DNA of 9,462 nucleotides from Pseudomonadota bacterium (GTDB lineage: Bacteria; Pseudomonadota; Gammaproteobacteria; Acidithiobacillales; Acidithiobacillaceae), in contig JAKAVW010000102.1 of assembly GCA_021827445.1 (NCBI GenBank), forward strand, positions 1-9,462, given 5' to 3'. The notes under the pieces are model-generated. The model made no database searches. It had not been told where the DNA came from and saw nothing but the letters and a program-made list of their open reading frames with translations. Positions 6,388 through 9,462 of this stretch are shown here, in pieces. The position numbers and the translations under genes are program-made. Position 1 is the stretch's first letter. Each line of letters starts with the position of its first letter.

Positions 6388-7653
6388 ATGAATCAATCCA
6401 AGATCATTGAACTGAACAGCAAGCAGCCGTTGCTGATCAATCCCGATCGTCCCATTTATCTGGACTATCAGGCGACGACACCGGTGGATCCGTTGGTTCT
6501 GGAGCAGATGCTGCCTTTTCTGACCCATGATTTTGGTAATGCGGCGAGCCGTTCCCATCCCTACGGCTGGACAGCGGAGAAGGCGGTGGAGAAGGCGCGC
6601 CAGCAGGTGGCCGATGCCATCCACGCCGATCCTCGCGAGGTTGTCTGGACGTCGGGAGCGACAGAGGCCACCAATCTGGCCCTCAAAGGCGCAGCACATT
6701 TTTATTCCGGCAAAGGCAAGCATCTCATCACCCTGCGCACGGAGCACAAGGCGACTCTGGACACCTGCCGCCAGTTGGAGCGTGAAGGTTTTGAAGTAAC
6801 CTATCTGGAAGTACAGGAAGATGGTTTAGTCGATCTTCAGGCTTTTGAAGCGGCGATTCGTCCGGATACCATCATCGCTTCCGTGCTCTACGTGAACAAC
6901 GAAATCGGCGTCATCCAGCCCATGGCAGAAATTGGTCAGATGCTGCGTGCCCACACAGTGTTGTTTCATGTGGATGCGGTGCAGGCTTTGGGCAAGATTC
7001 CGGTGGATGCGGAAGCTATCCAGGCGGACATGATGAGTCTGTCCGGGCACAAAATTTACGGCCCCAAGGGCATCGGTGCCCTCTACGTGCGGCGCAAGCC
7101 CCGGGTGCGGGTCGAAGCCCAGGTGCATGGGGGTGGCCACGAGCGTGGTATGCGTTCCGGTACCCTGCCCACCCACCAGATCGTGGGCATGGGTGCGGCA
7201 GCCGAGCTGGCTGTGCAATCCATGGAGAGTGATGCCAAGCGTATCCGCCAGTTGCGCGACCGTTTGCTCAAGGGCATTCAGGAACGGGTGGAAGAGACCT
7301 ACGTTAATGGCAATATGGAGCATCGGGTGCCCCACAACCTCAATATCAGCTTTGCCTTTGTGGAAGGTGAATCGCTGATTATGGCGCTGAAGGAAATTGC
7401 CGTATCCAGCGGGTCGGCCTGTACTTCGGCCAGCCTGGAGCCTTCTTATGTGCTCCGCGCTTTGGGGAAATCGGATGAGTTGGCCCACAGTTCCATCCGC
7501 TTTGGTATTGGTCGTTACACGACGGAAGAGGAAATCGATGCCACCATCGAACTGATCGCCGGCAAGGTGGATAAGTTACGGGAGTTGTCTCCCCTCTGGG
7601 AGATGCATCAGGAAGGTATTGATCTCAATAGTATTCAGTGGGCTGCGCATTAA
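6388..7653 (+). CDS. iscS: Cysteine desulfurase IscS
   Basis: A PLP enzyme that removes sulfur from L-cysteine, leaving alanine, and passes it as a persulfide to IscU and other acceptors. The PLP lysine is K222 in SGHKIYGPKG and the persulfide cysteine is C345 in SSGSACTSASLEPSYVL, equivalent to E. coli K206 and C328. The C-terminal segment SPLWEMHQEGIDLNSIQWAAH matches the family tail that contacts IscU. The product has 421 residues against 404 in E. coli; the extra part is an N-terminal stretch of about 17 residues before IYLDYQATTPVDP. The start chosen is ATG 6388, with GAGG (6376-6379) 8 nt upstream. An in-frame GTG at 6379 would add three residues but has no ribosome site. It begins 18 bp after iscR in the same operon. 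Confidence 0.96.
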   Translation: MNQSKIIELNSKQPLLINPDRPIYLDYQATTPVDPLVLEQMLPFLTHDFGNAASRSHPYGWTAEKAVEKARQQVADAIHADPREVVWTSGATEATNLALKGAAHFYSGKGKHLITLRTEHKATLDTCRQLEREGFEVTYLEVQEDGLVDLQAFEAAIRPDTIIASVLYVNNEIGVIQPMAEIGQMLRAHTVLFHVDAVQALGKIPVDAEAIQADMMSLSGHKIYGPKGIGALYVRRKPRVRVEAQVHGGGHERGMRSGTLPTHQIVGMGAAAELAVQSMESDAKRIRQLRDRLLKGIQERVEETYVNGNMEHRVPHNLNISFAFVEGESLIMALKEIAVSSGSACTSASLEPSYVLRALGKSDELAHSSIRFGIGRYTTEEEIDATIELIAGKVDKLRELSPLWEMHQEGIDLNSIQWAAH

Positions 7654-7677
7654 GGCCCTTACAAAAGGAGCATAGTC

Positions 7678-8109
7678 ATGGCATACAGCGAAAAAGTAAT
7701 TGATCATTATGAAAATCCCCGCAACGTGGGGGCGATGGACAAGGATGACCGTGGTGTCGGTACCGGTATGGTCGGCGCACCAGCTTGCGGCGATGTGATG
7801 CGTCTGCAGATCAAGGTCAATGAGCAGGGCATTATCGAAGATGCCAAATTCAAGACCTATGGCTGTGGTTCGGCTATTGCTTCCAGTTCGCTGGTGACGG
7901 AGTGGGTCAAGGGCAAAACCCTCGATGAAGCGATGACCATCAAGAACAGCCAGATCGCCGAAGAGCTGGAACTGCCTCCGGTCAAGATTCACTGCTCCGT
8001 GCTGGCCGAAGACGCCATCAAGGCGGCGGTGGAGGATTACCGCAAAAAGCAGGGTGGCGCGCAGGTGGTGGTGCAGCCGGTGATGGCCAGTGCCCAGACG
8101 GCACACTAG
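7678..8109 (+). CDS. iscU: Fe-S cluster assembly scaffold IscU
   Basis: The scaffold on which IscS-derived sulfur and iron are built into a [2Fe-2S] cluster before hand-off. All key residues sit at the same positions as in E. coli: C37 and D39 in APACGD, C63 in YGCGSA, H105 and C106 in KIHCSVLAEDAI. The HscA-recognition motif LPPVK is at 99-103. The length is 143 residues against 128 in E. coli; the extra part is a C-terminal tail after YRKKQGG, rich in Val, Ala and Gln and without obvious function. A strong ribosome site AAAAGGAG (7663-7670) lies 7 nt before ATG, suggesting high expression. It lies 24 bp after iscS. Confidence 0.97.
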   Translation: MAYSEKVIDHYENPRNVGAMDKDDRGVGTGMVGAPACGDVMRLQIKVNEQGIIEDAKFKTYGCGSAIASSSLVTEWVKGKTLDEAMTIKNSQIAEELELPPVKIHCSVLAEDAIKAAVEDYRKKQGGAQVVVQPVMASAQTAH

Positions 8110-8118
8110 GATACCGTC

Positions 8119-8442
8119 ATGGCTTTGACCTTATCGGAAAGTGCGGCGCAGCAGGTGCGCAAGAGTATTGCCAAACGGGGCAAGGGACTGGGCATCCGCA
8201 TTGGTGTAAAAACCAGCGGTTGCTCCGGCTTGTCTTACGTTATGGAGTTTGTGGATGTCCCCAACCCGGAAGATCTAGTGTTTCCCCATGATGACGTGAG
8301 TCTTTTCGTGGACCCCAAAAGTCTCATTTATCTGGATGGCACCGAACTGGACTTCACCCGCGAAGGCCTGAACGAGGGATTCCGTTTTAATAATCCCAAC
8401 GTGAAAGATGCCTGCGGCTGCGGTGAGAGCTTTACGACCTGA
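8119..8442 (+). CDS. iscA: A-type Fe-S carrier IscA
   Basis: An A-type protein of 107 residues, the E. coli length, that binds iron or a cluster and delivers it, in particular for [4Fe-4S] target maturation. The three conserved cysteines are at the E. coli positions: C35 in KTSGCSGLSY, and C99 and C101 in DACGCGESF. It starts 9 nt after the iscU stop; the best ribosome site, AGGA at 8108-8111, overlaps that stop codon. Its own stop overlaps the hscB start in TGATG. Translation of the iscU-iscA-hscB stretch is probably coupled (inference). Confidence 0.96.
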   Translation: MALTLSESAAQQVRKSIAKRGKGLGIRIGVKTSGCSGLSYVMEFVDVPNPEDLVFPHDDVSLFVDPKSLIYLDGTELDFTREGLNEGFRFNNPNVKDACGCGESFTT

Positions 8443-9059
8443 TGGTGGATTCCTGTTTCCGGTGCAGGGCGGAGTTGGGCGCTCCGCCCGCGCTTTGTGC
8501 TTCCTGCGGGGCGGTGCAGCCCTTCCGTGCGGACCTGTCCCTGTTTGCGGTGGCGGGCCTGCCCGAAACTTATGACCTGGACGTGCAGGCACTGCGTACG
8601 CAAGTGTTTGCGCTGCAAAAAGGCCTGCATCCGGACCGCTTCGCCAACGCAGAACCGGCGGCAAGACGCTATTCCCTGGAGTGGAGCACCCGCCTCAATG
8701 AGGCCTTAGCCATATTGCGGGACCCCCTGCGGCGTGCTGATTATCTCCTGCAGCGGCAGGGCGTGGACGCGCTGGGTGAGCAGGTGAAGGTCGCCGACCC
8801 GGAACTGCTGATGACCCAGATGATCTATCGTGAGCGCCTGGAAGACCTGGTGGCGGCACGCGACTTATCGGGCATGGAGGCTTTGCGTCAGGAAGTGGAT
8901 ACGGCAGTGACCGGGGTGGTGCAACGTCTCAAGGGATTATTGGGTATTTTACCCTGTGCTGAGCCGGAAGCAGCGGGTGCTGCGCTGCGCGAGTTACAGT
9001 TTCTCGATAAGCTTCTCGGCGAGATAGATCGCAGCGAAGAGTCTTTGCAGAATGCCTGA
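8442..9059 (+). CDS. hscB: J-domain co-chaperone HscB (Hsc20) with N-terminal tetracysteine module
   Basis: The J-protein that brings IscU to HscA and stimulates its ATPase to release the cluster. The J domain has the HPD motif at H63-P64-D65 in KGLHPDRFAN, followed by NEALAILRDPLRRADYLL. The C-terminal helical region (LLMTQMIYRERLEDL, 122-136, and LDKLLGEI, 188-195) corresponds to the IscU-binding bundle. The product has 205 residues against 171 in E. coli. Most of the difference is an N-terminal C5-x2-C8-x10-C19-x2-C22 segment absent from E. coli HscB but resembling the metal-binding domain of human and plant HSC20. The start codon overlaps the iscA stop by 1 nt, and starting later would lose the cysteines. 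hscA follows after 33 bp. Confidence 0.95.
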   Translation: MVDSCFRCRAELGAPPALCASCGAVQPFRADLSLFAVAGLPETYDLDVQALRTQVFALQKGLHPDRFANAEPAARRYSLEWSTRLNEALAILRDPLRRADYLLQRQGVDALGEQVKVADPELLMTQMIYRERLEDLVAARDLSGMEALRQEVDTAVTGVVQRLKGLLGILPCAEPEAAGAALRELQFLDKLLGEIDRSEESLQNA

Positions 9060-9092
9060 GCGGCGGAACCTCTACAATCAGGGCGATATATC

Positions 9093-9462
9093 ATGGCGTT
9101 AATGCAAATTGCAGAACCGGGCACGGCCGCTGATCCCCATCAGCGGCGGCTGGCTATCGGCATCGACCTGGGAACCACCCATTCGCTGGTGGCCTCCGTA
9201 TTGTCGGCAGTGCCCACCGTCATGCGCGATCATGAGGGTAAGTACCTGCTGCCTTCGGTGGTGCGCTACCTCAGTGGCGGCGATATTCATGTCGGCTATC
9301 CCGCAGCCGCTGCCGCCGGGCAGGACCCGCGCAATACCATTGCCTCAGTGAAACGCCTGATGGGGCGCGGCCATGGCGATGTGCAGACCCTCGCCGGGCA
9401 CCTGCCTTACGACCTTGTTCCTGGAGAGGGTATGGTGCGCCTGCGTACGGTGGCGGGTGAAA
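9093..9462 (+). CDS. hscA: Hsp70-type chaperone HscA, N-terminal part (3' end outside window)
   Basis: The specialised Hsp70 that binds the IscU LPPVK motif and uses ATP, with HscB, to promote cluster transfer. Only about 123 residues are in the window. The N-terminus MALMQIAEPGTAADPHQRRL is very close to E. coli HscA. The phosphate-binding loop is GIDLGTTHSLVA (His where E. coli has Asn), followed by HEGKYLLPSVVRY and TIASVKRLMGRG, all within the nucleotide-binding domain. The start chosen is ATG 9093, with AGGG (9080-9083) 9 nt upstream; ATG 9102 is in frame but lacks a ribosome site. The frame stays open to the window edge. The operon usually continues with fdx, which is not visible here. 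Confidence 0.95.
   Translation, partial: MALMQIAEPGTAADPHQRRLAIGIDLGTTHSLVASVLSAVPTVMRDHEGKYLLPSVVRYLSGGDIHVGYPAAAAAGQDPRNTIASVKRLMGRGHGDVQTLAGHLPYDLVPGEGMVRLRTVAGE

Overview
The window is about 60% GC by eye and reads as proteobacterial chromosome. The order suhB (divergent), trmJ, cysE, iscR-iscS-iscU-iscA-hscB-hscA closely follows the E. coli suhB/trmJ/isc locus, with cysE inserted between trmJ and iscR as in some other proteobacteria. Protein sequences suggest a gamma/beta-like lineage. Acidithiobacillus or a relative is my best guess, but the sequence alone does not prove it.

Left part (1-3337): the window opens in the last codons of an ISAzo13-type (Rhodopirellula-type DDE) transposase. 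Only 30 bp after its stop begins a 1054-residue c-di-GMP enzyme with a TTG start. It has an N-terminal globin-coupled-sensor (protoglobin-like) domain, two GAF domains, an intact GGDEF domain with an I-site, an EAL domain and an unassigned C-terminal extension. This is an accessory signalling gene beside mobile DNA.

Middle (3338-5834): a short convergent gap of 58 bp is followed by suhB on the minus strand. A divergent intergenic region of about 54 bp leads to trmJ (tRNA Cm32/Um32 methyltransferase), then cysE (serine O-acetyltransferase, the committed step of cysteine synthesis).

Right part (5820-9462): a promoter overlapping an IscR type 1-like operator, itself overlapping the cysE stop codon, drives a tightly packed Fe-S assembly operon. 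IscR is the [2Fe-2S] repressor. IscS takes sulfur from cysteine, IscU is the scaffold, IscA is an A-type carrier, and HscB and HscA (cut by the window edge) are the chaperones that release the cluster. CysE supplies the pathway for the cysteine that IscS consumes.

The most notable points are: an HscB with an N-terminal tetracysteine module like that of eukaryotic HSC20; an IscR whose cluster-binding loop is a 24-nt tandem repeat carrying an extra cysteine; the globin-type GGDEF-EAL protein, whose candidate heme residues have the same spacing as in E. coli DosC; and the transposase directly abutting that gene. I do not see a wholly unknown system in this window.
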